A stretch of DNA of 64,000 nt from Streptomyces sp. SID14478 (GTDB lineage Bacteria > Actinomycetota > Actinomycetes > Streptomycetales > Streptomycetaceae): NCBI RefSeq assembly GCF_010548525.1, contig NZ_JAAGMG010000142.1:17306-81305 (forward strand), given 5' to 3'. The notes under the pieces are model-generated. The model was not told where the DNA came from. It ran no database searches and was given only the letters and a program-made list of their open reading frames with translations. The position numbers were made by a program, and so were the translations under genes. Each line of letters begins with the position of its first letter. The first letter of the stretch is position 1. Of the stretch, positions 1 through 8,201 are shown one piece after another.

Positions 1-153
1 GGCCTTGATGTCGCTGGCATTGAGTCCCTGCCGGTCTGCAAGCGCCGTATGGAAGAGCACCGCGGCCGTGGAGAGCTCACGCCCGGCCAGCAGGACCTCA
101 CCCACCAGCCCCTCCCGGCCTTCCGGACCTGTGGCTTCCTCGCGGTTTGTCAC
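1..153 (-). CDS. MarR-family transcriptional regulator (N-terminal part only)
   Basis: Reading on the minus strand from a GTG at 151-153, 51 codons are open and run off the left edge. The segment has the amphipathic first helix typical of Streptomyces MarR regulators (GRELSTAAVLFHTALADRQG) followed by LNASDIK, the start of the winged-helix region. The DNA-binding wing lies outside the window. The gene is divergent from the FAD monooxygenase at 239, and a palindrome lies in the shared spacer, which suggests it represses itself and the oxygenase. Family assignment is by pattern only. An upstream ATG in the same area runs straight into a stop, so GTG is preferred. Confidence 0.6.
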   Translation of the reverse strand, partial: MTNREEATGPEGREGLVGEVLLAGRELSTAAVLFHTALADRQGLNASDIKA

Positions 154-175
154 CTCGGCATCCTACCCGTATTGT

Positions 176-201
176 TTAGTTAGATCGATCAAACTAACTA
201 A
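176..201. promoter_or_regulatory. Palindromic operator between marR-like gene and FAD monooxygenase
   Basis: The arms TTAGTTAG (176-183) and CTAACTAA (194-201) are exact reverse complements around a GATCGATC-containing centre. The block is strikingly A/T-rich for this genome and lies in the 85-bp spacer between two divergent starts. That is the usual position of a MarR-dimer site. Binding is inferred. Confidence 0.6.
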
Positions 202-238
202 CTTATTGTGATGGACGAACTCGAAGGGTCACCCGACA

Positions 239-1456
239 ATGAAGGCACTCATCATCGGGGGCGGCATAGCCGGTCCCTCCGCGGCCATGGCCCTGCAGCG
301 GGCCGACATCGACGCAACGGTCTACGAGTCCCACTCAGGCGGAGCCGACAACGTCGGCATCTTCATGACACTGGGCTCGAACGGCATCGACGCCCTGCGC
401 TCCATAGACGCCGACGCCCCGGCCGTCGCCGCAGGCTTCCCCACCCCCGGCATCGACATGGTCTCCACCACCGGAAAGACACTGGGACAGGTGCGCACCA
501 GCCGACCCGACGGCGACCTCACCAGCCGCACACTCAAGCGGGCCGACCTCTACAGCGCGCTGCGCGACGAAGCCCTGCGCCGTGGCATCGACATCCAGTA
601 CGGCAAGCGCCTGGTCGACGTCAAGGACACCGGAAACGGCATCCGCGCTATCTTCGCCGACGGCACCGAGGAGCACGGCGATCTCCTGATCGGCTGCGAC
701 GGACTCCACTCGACAGTGCGCACGCTCATCGACCCCACCGCCCCGGCGCCCGCGTACTCCGGCCTCATCGGGCTCGGCGGCTACACCCGCGGAGTCCCCG
801 TGAACACGCCCGCAGGCAGCTACCAGATGATGTTCGGCAAGCACGCGTTCTTCGGCTACGCCCCCGCGCCCGACGGCGAGGTCTGGTGGTTCGTCAACCT
901 GCCGCGCCCGAGCGAGCCTGCCCGCGGCGAGCTCGAAGGCACGGGAGCCGAACAGTGGCGCAGCCACCTCACCGAACTCTTCGCCGACGACGCGGGCCCC
1001 GCCGCCGAACTGATCCGCGCGAGCCACGAGATCCTGCCCGCAAGCCCGGTCCACGCCATGATGGGCGTCCCCGCCTGGCACCGCGGCCGGATAATCGCCA
1101 TCGGCGACGCCGCCCACGCCCCCTCCCCGACTTCCGGGCAGGGCGCCTCCCTGTCCATCGAGGACGCCGTCGAACTCGCCAAGGCGCTGCGCGATCTGCC
1201 CACCATCGAGGGGGCCTTCGCTGCCTACGAGACGCTGCGCCGCCCCCGCGTCGAGCAGATCGTCAAACAAGCCGCCCGGATCAACAACAACAAGGCCGCC
1301 GGCCCCATCGGACGCGTCAGCCGTGACCTGATGATGCCGCTGATCCTGCCCCGGCTGGCCAACAGCAAGCACACGCGCCAGACCTACGGCTACCACATCG
1401 ACTGGGACACCCCGACGGCGACAACAGCCAACAGCGGTGCGCCTGCGCGGAACTGA
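239..1456 (+). CDS. FAD-dependent monooxygenase (PHBH/TetX-like fold)
   Basis: This 405-residue flavoprotein monooxygenase is predicted to use FAD and NAD(P)H to hydroxylate an unknown small molecule in the cytosol. The N-terminal Rossmann fingerprint GGGIAGPSAAMAL is at about residues 7-19. The DG motif GCDGLHSTVR is at 152-161, and the GD motif AIGDAAHAPSP, which contacts the FAD ribityl chain, is at about 287-297. The length fits the single-component class A family. It is divergent from a MarR-family gene with a palindrome between them, an arrangement common for oxygenases induced by their substrate. The substrate cannot be read from sequence. Drug inactivation (TetX-like) and aromatic catabolism are both possible. 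Confidence 0.85.
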   Translation: MKALIIGGGIAGPSAAMALQRADIDATVYESHSGGADNVGIFMTLGSNGIDALRSIDADAPAVAAGFPTPGIDMVSTTGKTLGQVRTSRPDGDLTSRTLKRADLYSALRDEALRRGIDIQYGKRLVDVKDTGNGIRAIFADGTEEHGDLLIGCDGLHSTVRTLIDPTAPAPAYSGLIGLGGYTRGVPVNTPAGSYQMMFGKHAFFGYAPAPDGEVWWFVNLPRPSEPARGELEGTGAEQWRSHLTELFADDAGPAAELIRASHEILPASPVHAMMGVPAWHRGRIIAIGDAAHAPSPTSGQGASLSIEDAVELAKALRDLPTIEGAFAAYETLRRPRVEQIVKQAARINNNKAAGPIGRVSRDLMMPLILPRLANSKHTRQTYGYHIDWDTPTATTANSGAPARN

Positions 1457-1716
1457 GTCGCTCCCTTGCTCCAGGTCCGGCACAGCCTGCCACCTGGCCG
1501 GGCGAAGTGCCCGCACACCCCTGCGGACCGCATCCGCGCCTTCGCGCCGCAGGACCGTCAACAGCTTCCCCAACGGCCTCGGACCCAACCCGGTGCGGGG
1601 GCTATCCACCAAGGTTCCAACGGCGTGATCACAACAGCCAGGAGGCAGATCATGTCAGTTGCCGACGCACCCTCCTGCAACTCATCCTGGGCACCGGACA
1701 AGCAAGGAGGAACAGG

Positions 1717-2094
1717 ATGGGGCTCATGCTCGCCCCCGGAGACGACGCTGTGACCAGCCCGGACGTCTCCTGGTCCTACACCGGCTTCAACATGTTCAGG
1801 AAGTGGTTGGCCCAAGTAGAGGGGTTCACCCTTGCGGAGATGAACGGCTTCGGTGGAGACCGCAAATGGAGCGGCGTCTCCACCACGCTGACACCGCTGC
1901 TCGACCACGCAGACGACGAAGGCTCTCTCACACCCGCTCAATGCGCGGCCATATTGCCCAGGCTCGAAGCAATCGCCGGCCAATGCATCGAGAACGAAGA
2001 CCCGGTCCATGAGCGACGTATCGACGATGTGCGCCAACTGGTCTGCGTAGTGAGGTACTGCTTGGAGAAGGAAGTCGCGCTCGTCTTCTGCTGA
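1717..2094 (+). CDS. Hypothetical protein, 125 aa
   Basis: The ATG at 1717 follows a perfect AAGGAGG at 1704-1710 with 6-nt spacing, which fixes the start; the open frame extends further upstream but with poor coding character. The product is soluble and acidic, without signal peptide or membrane segment. It contains WSYTGFNMFRKWLAQ near the start and a helical C-terminal half ending in RQLVCVVRYCLEKE. I do not recognise a domain. This general shape recurs in small Streptomyces proteins of unknown role. No obvious operon partner follows. Confidence 0.7.
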   Translation: MGLMLAPGDDAVTSPDVSWSYTGFNMFRKWLAQVEGFTLAEMNGFGGDRKWSGVSTTLTPLLDHADDEGSLTPAQCAAILPRLEAIAGQCIENEDPVHERRIDDVRQLVCVVRYCLEKEVALVFC

Positions 2095-2420
2095 CCACCG
2101 CGAACGGCCCATTGTCGGAGGCTCCACCAGCTGCGGCTCAGACCCTAGCGTGCCCGGCGAGTACGGCGGTGCCAGGCCCGATTGTCATCGCGGACGGATA
2201 GTAGAGGTCGATCGCGACGCATCACAGCCCTTCCGTGCGGCTCGAACCGCGCCGCAACGACACGCCCCTGGCCACGTCAACGCGGTCACCCAAACTCGCG
2301 GGGCGGATACCCGCGCTTGCCTGTGCGTTCGGCGAGACGATCTTCTGTCCGCACAGGGTCGCGAACTCGAGGGTTTTCGCGGGTCTGTGTAGAACGGTGC
2401 GGGGTGGGCCGGGCATCAAC
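2095..2420. other. Intergenic, nothing recognised
   Basis: This spacer lies between convergent genes. Open frames here lack coding-like third-position bias or ribosome binding sites. I saw no clear hairpin terminator or repeat. Confidence 0.5.
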
Positions 2421-2975
2421 TCATCCGCGTAGGAGCGCAGCCACCTCGGGGAGAGATACGGCCCCCTCGGCTGCGCGGAAGTGCCCAGCACCAGGTACAA
2501 CGACTTCCTCGGCTCCCAGCTGATGGCCTAGCTCGGTGGTCAGCGAAGGTATGACGAAGGTGTCGTTGTCGGAGCGGACGACGACGCGACGTCGAATGTT
2601 TCCGGCGACGCGCGCGAGATCAGGGACGCTCCTGGTGAACGAGTCCAGCTCTGGCAGCGCGGGCGCAGGTTCGACGAATCCGGATACGGCGACAAGGGCA
2701 TCGAGCCTCCAGGGTGCGTCGAGGCGGCCAAGGGCATGCAGCGCCGTAACGCAGCCGAGGCTGTGTCCGACTACAGCGGTGCGGTCGTTGGGTTCGCCGA
2801 GTGCCTTTGCCACCGCCGGGATCCAGGCTTGAGGCTGGGGAGCGGCCGAGTTCGGCAGCGCCGGAATCTCGACCTTGATCCCCTGGGGTGTCAGTTCGTC
2901 GTGGAGCCACTTGAACCAGTGGCTGGACGGGGACGCCATATAGCCGTGCAGGATGACGACTCGCTCAAGGCCCAT
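2421..2975 (-). CDS. RBBP9/YdeN-type alpha/beta serine hydrolase
   Basis: This 184-residue small alpha/beta hydrolase starts with VVILHGYMASPSSHW, the oxyanion-hole region. It carries the nucleophile elbow GHSLG at about residue 70. A C-terminal GAGHF supplies the catalytic His, and a conserved Asp lies in VRSDND. This order matches the RBBP9/YdeN family (DUF1234-like serine hydrolases), whose natural substrates are mostly unknown. The ATG at 2973-2975 is chosen over an upstream TTG because homologous proteins begin directly with the first beta strand. No signal peptide is present, so it is cytosolic. It stands alone on its strand. Confidence 0.8.
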   Translation of the reverse strand: MGLERVVILHGYMASPSSHWFKWLHDELTPQGIKVEIPALPNSAAPQPQAWIPAVAKALGEPNDRTAVVGHSLGCVTALHALGRLDAPWRLDALVAVSGFVEPAPALPELDSFTRSVPDLARVAGNIRRRVVVRSDNDTFVIPSLTTELGHQLGAEEVVVPGAGHFRAAEGAVSLPEVAALLRG

Positions 2976-3184
2976 GGCGCATACCAACGTTACGCCGAGC
3001 AACCGATATTCCCCCGACGCGTATGTACCGGAACCGGGACAGCGGTCCGGGCAACACCGTGAGTCACTGCGGTAGCGGGCCCCGCCGTACCCAGCGAGAA
3101 ACCCTCAATGTGTAGAGTCCGCCTCCAGCCCCCGATGCCGTGCCTGCAACCGAACCGCCCACCCAGTCCCGGGAATCATGGCTC

Positions 3185-4180
3185 ATGACGCGTACCACGC
3201 CACCCCGCCCCGTCGACGTGGAGGCCGCCTTCCCCGAGCTGACCGCCGAGCGGCGGGCTGCAACCCGGCTGCACCCGCGTCGCGGCACACCCACGGCGCA
3301 GGACAGTTCGGTGGGCGGTGTGCTGCTGTGGCCTGCGGACGAGCCCTGGCCCAGGTGCACCGTCCCGCACAAGCGAAGCAGCGGCTACCGGATCAGCGAC
3401 GTACTGCGGGAACGGGAGATCCTGGAACGGGCCTGGCGCCGCGATCCCCGGTCGGGGCCGAATTCTGAGGAATCCGAGATCCTCGCCGGATTCAAACGAG
3501 GTCGCCACGCCCCCCACCTGGCCGACACGGATCCCATCCCCATGCTGGCCGTGGCGCAGTTGTACCGCCGCGACGTTCCCGGCCTGCCGCACTCGGAGCA
3601 AGGGGATTTGCTCCAGGTGTTCTGGTGCCCCTTCGAAAAACACGGCGACAGCCGACACGACCTCCACGTGCAACTACGCTGGCGCCATGCGCGGGACGTG
3701 GTCGCGCCCCTCGAACAACAGCCGGCCCCCGAGGTCGTCGGCCGGCAAGAACTCGTTCCTTCACCGTGCGTCCTGCATCCCGAGGGGATCGTCGAGCATC
3801 CCTACTTCACGGTCCTTCCTTCTTCGTTGCAGACGCGTATCGACGCGTGGGAAGGACCGGAGGAGGACGACGCCCCCCAGTACATCTACGACTTGTCCAC
3901 TGCCCCAGGGTGGAAGGCAGGCGGTTATCTCGCGTGGCGGCTGACACCCCCGCAGTCGACGCCTTGCCTTGAGTGCAGCGCAGAACTCTCCCCTGTCCTT
4001 ACCCTCGACGAACGGGAGTGGGACCCCGGTACCACGTCCTGGATCCCGCTGGAGGACCGGCCGTACGCCGACGTGATGGACGCCAACACGCCTACCTGGG
4101 TATCACCGGGCCGTGGCCGACTCGTCATCGCAGCCTGCCCGAACGCAGCCGCCCATCCCCTCAGGCTCCTCACGCCATGA
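3185..4180 (+). CDS. DUF1963 (YwqG-like) domain protein
   Basis: The 331-residue product contains GGVLLWPADEPWP near the N-terminus, LLQVFWCPF in the middle, then GWKAGGYLAW, CLECSAEL and a WDPGTTSWIPLEDRP segment. This is the pattern of Streptomyces DUF1963 proteins, which are often linked to polymorphic-toxin or SUKH immunity loci. The paired Cys residues may bind a metal. The ATG at 3185 is used; an in-frame ATG lies 45 bp upstream. The stop overlaps the start of the following SMI1/KNR4 remnant (ATGA at 4177-4180), so the two were once translationally coupled. The function is unknown; an immunity or protein-interaction role is inference. Confidence 0.65.
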   Translation: MTRTTPPRPVDVEAAFPELTAERRAATRLHPRRGTPTAQDSSVGGVLLWPADEPWPRCTVPHKRSSGYRISDVLREREILERAWRRDPRSGPNSEESEILAGFKRGRHAPHLADTDPIPMLAVAQLYRRDVPGLPHSEQGDLLQVFWCPFEKHGDSRHDLHVQLRWRHARDVVAPLEQQPAPEVVGRQELVPSPCVLHPEGIVEHPYFTVLPSSLQTRIDAWEGPEEDDAPQYIYDLSTAPGWKAGGYLAWRLTPPQSTPCLECSAELSPVLTLDEREWDPGTTSWIPLEDRPYADVMDANTPTWVSPGRGRLVIAACPNAAAHPLRLLTP

Positions 4181-4470
4181 ACCAGCAAGCACTCCGCCTG
4201 GCCCAACTCCTCCAGGTGGAAACCACTCACACCCGCCAGTCGCACTGGACGGGCATCGAGTCACAGCTTCGAGCCCCTCTGCCCGACGACCACAAGGAGT
4301 GCATCAACCAGGCCGGCGGCGGGCAGACAGACAGACAGATACCTCAACATCCTCGGCCCGTCCTACCGCAACCAGCACTACGACCTGGCGGACGCGGGCA
4401 CCGAGCGGCACGAAGCCTACGAGGACACATCTTCGACTCCGAAGACAAGCCCGCCGGGCTGGAGGAGGAC
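4177..4470 (+). pseudogene. Frameshifted SMI1/KNR4 (SUKH-1) family remnant
   Basis: The ATG at 4177 overlaps the upstream stop. The first frame gives a SUKH N-terminus (SHWTGIESQLRAPLPDDHKE). Near 4320 the similarity moves to another frame, giving LNILGPSYRNQHYDLADAG and ERHEAYEDT. Near 4430 it returns to the first frame as FDSEDKPAGLEEDKRP. Two compensating shifts spread over one recognisable domain mean the gene no longer encodes an intact protein. SUKH proteins are immunity proteins of contact-dependent toxin systems. Here only the decayed partner of the DUF1963 gene remains. Confidence 0.65.
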
Positions 4471-4774
4471 AAGCGCCCCCGTGTCAGCGGGGGGTACTGC
4501 GCTCAGCATGACGCACCTGCCCGTCGATGTGGCGGCTTCGAGGCGCGACTGCGGGTGCGATGGAGTTGGAGTGGGCGGAATCGGCCCAAGTGACCTCACC
4601 GGTAACGTCGTTGAGGGTGAACAGGTCGGCGGAGTAAAGCCGCTAGGGCAAGTGGGCGAACCGCGACCTGATCGGTGGCCGGCCAGACCTCGCTGGTGCC
4701 ACCAGGAGAGCCATGCCGCCGCCCGTAGCCATCAGCCATCGCCTCCAGTACCGCTGTGAGCCTACGCATCCGTG

Positions 4775-4818
4775 AAGCCGGTCAAGCGCACGAAAGAAGC
4801 CGGTCAAGCGCACGAAAG
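4775..4818. repeat. Two tandem copies of a 22-bp unit
   Basis: The 22-bp unit beginning GAAGCCGGTCAAGCGCACG occurs at 4775-4796 and again, identical, at 4797-4818. It lies in a gene-free stretch (about 4600-4883) that otherwise holds nothing I recognise. Replication slippage is the simplest origin. Confidence 0.85.
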
Positions 4819-4883
4819 CGGATGGCCACTCATCAAAGCGGATCACGGCGGCCTCGACAGGCATCCACAGGCGGGTGATCGAC

Positions 4884-4915
4884 AAGGGCGGGCGCCGCGC
4901 TCGGCACCCGCCCTT
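4884..4915 (-). terminator. Hairpin terminator downstream of the secreted protein gene
   Basis: Arms 4884-4897 and 4902-4915 pair over 14 bp with one mismatch around the loop CGCT. The hairpin sits about 100 bp beyond the stop of the minus-strand gene 5014-5436 and is G/C-rich without a U tract, as is usual in Streptomyces. Confidence 0.6.
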
Positions 4916-5013
4916 CGATCGGCTGACCGTCACCTGCAGTCAAGCAACCGCGCGCCATCCCGCCCGCCGGAACAAGGCGGGAAGCTGCCCGGGCCGACAG
5001 GTACACGCAGTGA

Positions 5014-5436
5014 TCAGCAGTTGCGCACCGGGTTGGTCTCGCTGGAGATCGCCGTGTCCTTCATGAAGCCCAGCTGGCCGTTGTCGGCGACGGTCATCAG
5101 CCAGCGGGTGGGATGCGGTCCGCCGACCCACGCCTGGCCATCGAGCTTGCAGTAGAACCAGCTCGGGTTGGAGTACATGTAACCGACGACCCTGCTGGGG
5201 TCCGGGTAGAGGTGATTGTTGCCGATGGTGCCGTATACCGGCGCGCCCGATACGTTGTTGCAGTACCACCTGATCCCGTCGCTGTCCGGTGCGCAGTTGG
5301 TTGCCGCATGAGCGGACGGCGCCGCTACCGAACCGATCCCCACACACAGCCCTACCGACGCCAGCACTGCTCCCAGTGTCCTGCGTAGACGCACGCGTCT
5401 CCCCCGCTTCCGCTCGTGATACGACGCACTGTTCAT
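5014..5436 (-). CDS. Small secreted protein, 140 aa
   Basis: The product has a twin-arginine-poor but strongly basic N-region (about residues 9-20, RKRGRRVRLRR), a hydrophobic stretch and a cleavage site APSAHA-AT near residue 45, giving a mature protein of about 95 residues. The mature part contains four Cys residues (NCAPDSD, YCNNV, YCKLD and the C-terminal RNC), probably forming disulfides. It also contains repeated aromatic and glycine turns such as PVYGTIGNNHLYPDPS, suggesting a compact SH3-like beta fold. Similar small secreted proteins are common in Streptomyces and lack a defined function. It stands alone, with a terminator downstream. Confidence 0.75.
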   Translation of the reverse strand: MNSASYHERKRGRRVRLRRTLGAVLASVGLCVGIGSVAAPSAHAATNCAPDSDGIRWYCNNVSGAPVYGTIGNNHLYPDPSRVVGYMYSNPSWFYCKLDGQAWVGGPHPTRWLMTVADNGQLGFMKDTAISSETNPVRNC

Positions 5437-6076
5437 GATGTGTCGTCAGGTCACCGAGAGAGACGCGGCGACCGCGCGGAAGGTTCCGCCCTATTTCCGA
5501 AACAGGCGCTCGGGCGAGAGAAGCTGCGCTCCAAGTGACATTCAGGTCGCGGCCCGCCCAACTCCCCCTCACGATGCGCGCCTTCCAGTCCCCGTTGGAT
5601 ACCAGGGGAGGACCGGGGCCGGGCCTGGCTGAAGACAGTGGCGTCCACTGTGGCCGACGGCCAGGAGGGGACAGCTGGAAGGATCGGCCGTATCCGGATC
5701 CCATCCGCCCACCACCTCCGTGCCGCGCAGCGCACCTCGTCGACGGCGCAGACCGCGGCGGACAGGCCCCGAACGAAGCCAGCTCGGACGGCACCGCCCC
5801 CCGCCTACGAGCACTGGGCTTCTTCGAAGTGCACGTCGCTTCGGGCCTGGAGCCCACAGCGACCCGCATCCCGACGAGTGCGGGGCTCCGCCGAGCGGCC
5901 TGCCGCGCTGCCGCGCTGCCGCTCCATGGGGCGGCCAGTATCGGCTCAGGGGGTGGATAACCCCCAGGCAAGTCACGGGAAATCCCCGTGGGAAGCCGGA
6001 CGTGCAGCTCGTAGCGTCGAAGACAGCCAACAGGTCCGGCCCGCTCGGGAGCCGGCCGCTTCCACGGGGAGTCCCC
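5437..6076. other. Gene-free stretch of about 640 bp
   Basis: The open frames here are high-GC shadows without ribosome binding sites. I see no tRNA-like fold or strong inverted repeat. The last tens of bases serve as leader for the membrane protein gene at 6077. Confidence 0.45.
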
Positions 6077-6322
6077 ATGCGCAAGATCGTCATCGTTCTC
6101 GGCGTCATCGTAGGCGTCTACCTGGCGGCCCGAGCCGTGGTCGAGCCCTTCGTCATCGACTTCGGCGACGCCTCCTCCTACCGCAACGACTGGGGCGGTC
6201 CCAGCCTGTTCGGCGTACTCGCCGTGCACTGCGGCCCAGGGATCATCGCTGCCTGCCTCATCGGCCGGAACCTGCGGCGACGCCTGCACGGAGCATCAGC
6301 CAAGGCCTCGACGAGCATGTAG
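6077..6322 (+). CDS. Small membrane protein, 81 aa
   Basis: The ATG at 6077 follows a weak GGGGA. The product MRKIVIVLGVIVGVYLAARA begins directly with a membrane segment (about residues 3-20). It is followed by an aromatic loop containing YRNDWGGPS, a second membrane segment (about 45-66), and a basic tail. The two-TM layout with the YRxDWGGPSLFGVLAVHCGPG stretch recurs in uncharacterised Streptomyces membrane proteins. It stands alone and its role is unknown. Confidence 0.75.
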   Translation: MRKIVIVLGVIVGVYLAARAVVEPFVIDFGDASSYRNDWGGPSLFGVLAVHCGPGIIAACLIGRNLRRRLHGASAKASTSM

Positions 6323-6583
6323 CACCGCTGCCGTCCGAGCACACCAGCCCAATCGACGAATCTGACCGTGCCTGTACGTGGAGCCCTGGCATGGAGCCGC
6401 ATGACGCCAGCCGGGCCTGCATGTGACTCGCCCACCCGCTCACGACGGCCACACCCACTCCCCCAGCCTGATCCAGTGCCCGATCACGAGATGGACGGCC
6501 GGCCCGCGTCCTAAAGCCAGCGGACCACGCAACGGTGCAGCCGGCGCAGGAGTTCGGCGCACGAACATCGGTCTCCGGGCATT

Positions 6584-6841
6584 TCAGGCCAGGCCAAACA
6601 TGACAGCACTCACGACGACGGACACGACAGCCACCGCCACCAGCGTCTCCCACACGGCGGGCAGCTCGACCCGCCGGCTCGGCGAGGCCAAGGTGACGGT
6701 CTCAACGGCAGCTTCGACGGTGAAAAGCTGAGCGCACCAGAGGCATTCGCGGCAGTCCTTGGCCGGAGCCTCTGGCCACGACGCGCCACGCCACGCGGAA
6801 AGGCCATCGGCAGTCGTCTGCTCGGAGGTGAACGATTCCAT
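6584..6841 (-). CDS. Putative tail-anchored small membrane protein, 85 aa
   Basis: The ATG at 6839-6841 opens an 85-residue frame. Its soluble N-terminal part carries a CRECLWC motif (about residues 31-37) that could bind a metal. The last about 22 residues (LVAVAVVSVVVSAVMFGLA) form one strong membrane anchor. Third-position GC is coding-like. The ribosome binding site is weak, so the start is uncertain. I do not recognise the family. Confidence 0.45.
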   Translation of the reverse strand: MESFTSEQTTADGLSAWRGASWPEAPAKDCRECLWCAQLFTVEAAVETVTLASPSRRVELPAVWETLVAVAVVSVVVSAVMFGLA

Positions 6842-7246
6842 GCTCTTCGCAACGACACCCTCCCCGCTGTGCAACGGGTCAGACGGAACCTGAAATCAGA
6901 TCGTCACCTGAGATGATTGCCGACTCCATCCGGCCTCTCACCTGCCCGGACCGATGTGACGCCGCCGCCTGAGAGTCCGCCTCGATGTCCAGCCGCCCCG
7001 CGCGCCGTGGGGGTCGTCGTGGACTGCAAGGACGCGAGCCCGACCGCCGACGGCCGAGCTCGCCCAGAAGAGGAACCTGCCCCAGTCCCTGCGACGGCTA
7101 ACGTGCACACGCAGGGTTTCACCGCGGTTGAGGTGTAGCGCGAACGGCCTGGCCGCGGCACCGTTCGCCGCCATTTGGTACACAACCGGCCGGCGAGAAG
7201 GCGGGGCAGGCTGCACCGCTCCCTACGCCGCGGCAGAGTACGGATC
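6842..7246. other. Weakly coding stretch; possible short minus-strand ORF 6938-7174
   Basis: A minus-strand frame from an ATG at 7172-7174 to a stop at 6938 has fair third-position GC. It reads like protein (FALHLNRGETLRVHVSRRR, then a Trp-rich segment) but ends in a basic run. It may be a degenerate gene. I cannot name it. Confidence 0.3.
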
Positions 7247-7720
7247 TCAGTGCGTGGCGGGGCAGGACATCTTCGCCTCAGGCTTTGCCGGGGTCTGACC
7301 GTTCCAGGTCTGGGAGCGGTATTGCCCGCCCCAGCGAACGCATCCGTCCGCGAGGTGCGCACGCGTGGGTCCGGCGTAGCTGCGGAAGTAGCCTGCGTTG
7401 CGCACCAGGACGGAGCCGACCGGCTCGACGTAGGAGCCCATGTAGGCACGGTCCCCGTATTGGGGCGTCGCAGACTGGCGCAGTGTGACAACGCAAGCGG
7501 TGGAGCGCGCCTTGTTGTAGGTGAGGAAGGTAGTTGCTGCCGCCGCGCGGTTCTCGATGAAGGTGTGCCGCTCCAGCAGGTGGTAGCCGCTGCCGCATAC
7601 CTTTCGCGCCTGCGCTGCCGGGTCGGGAAGCGGTACCGCGGCCGAAGCCGGACTCGCAACCGCCCCCAGACATACGCCGAGAAGACCGAGTACAGCGGCA
7701 AACGAGCGTACAGAACGCAC
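7247..7720 (-). CDS. Spore-associated protein A-like secreted protein
   Basis: From a GTG at 7718-7720 the product is 157 residues with a clear signal peptide (SFAAVLGLLGVCLGAVASPASA). The mature part contains KVCGSGYHLLERH, TFLTYNKARSTACVVTLRQ, a central MGSYVEPVG strand, and YFRSYAGPTRAHLADGCVRWGGQYRS. That is the layout of the SapA family found on Streptomyces spores: N-terminal CGSGY, a TYN...CVVT strand, YAGP, and a late Cys before WGG. The Cys pairs probably form disulfides. The frame is open 54 bp further upstream, but the signal peptide n-region fits the GTG. It is exported through Sec; the role in spores is unclear. Confidence 0.7.
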   Translation of the reverse strand: MRSVRSFAAVLGLLGVCLGAVASPASAAVPLPDPAAQARKVCGSGYHLLERHTFIENRAAAATTFLTYNKARSTACVVTLRQSATPQYGDRAYMGSYVEPVGSVLVRNAGYFRSYAGPTRAHLADGCVRWGGQYRSQTWNGQTPAKPEAKMSCPATH

Positions 7721-7941
7721 GAGGGGGACCAACTTTCCTGAGGGGAGACCCCGCCTGTCCGGGGCCTCGCACACCTCAGCACAAAGGTTTCAGCACATTC
7801 CGGTGGCCTCACTCGAACAGCCTCACTTCAGGCCGCGAGACCACTCATGGTGGGGACCGGAAGGGCGTCACATAGACGACGACCGGTGGAGAGGACTGCT
7901 CATCGGACCAACACCAGCATGGCTGTCGGCCACGGTCGCGT

Positions 7942-7982
7942 TCCTGCCCATGTCCCTCTGCCTCAGAGGGACATGGGCAGGA
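7942..7982. terminator. 19-bp perfect hairpin, probable bidirectional terminator or insulator
   Basis: Arms 7942-7960 and 7964-7982 are perfect reverse complements with a 3-nt loop (CCT). It lies in the 480-bp spacer between divergent genes (7720 minus, 8202 plus), so it ends neither gene. It may insulate upstream transcription or mark an old small mobile repeat. Confidence 0.55.
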
Positions 7983-8139
7983 CATACAGGGCCATTTCCA
8001 ACGCCTAGGAACGCTCGGAGATCACGGCGCCCGGAGGACAACCACCCGGACGGCTGCACGAATTGGCCATGCCGGAACCAACGCTGCTTCCATGACGCAC
8101 CATCGTCGGCGCATGTGAACCAGCACGCAGTGGAGGCAA

Positions 8140-8192
8140 GCCCCTGTGAATGTCCACCGGGCGGAAGACATCTCAGTCCTGTTCACAGGGGC
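8140..8192. promoter_or_regulatory. Inverted repeat just upstream of the membrane protein start
   Basis: GCCCCTGTGAA (8140-8150) and TTCACAGGGGC (8182-8192) are perfect 11-nt reverse complements separated by 31 nt. They end 9 nt before the ATG at 8202. Folding in the mRNA would bury the initiation region; as DNA it could be a repressor site. Either use is inference. Confidence 0.45.
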
Positions 8193-8201
8193 GGACCACG
8201 C

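Noticed and set aside
335..1612. 425-codon minus-strand frame opposite the FAD monooxygenase
   Set aside because: Antisense shadow of a gene with intact FAD motifs; Gly/Val/Asp-rich composition typical of complement frames.
4940..6289. 449-codon open frame on the minus strand
   Set aside because: High-GC shadow: it runs through a well-supported secreted protein gene in another frame and gives an Arg/Pro-rich translation with no domain.
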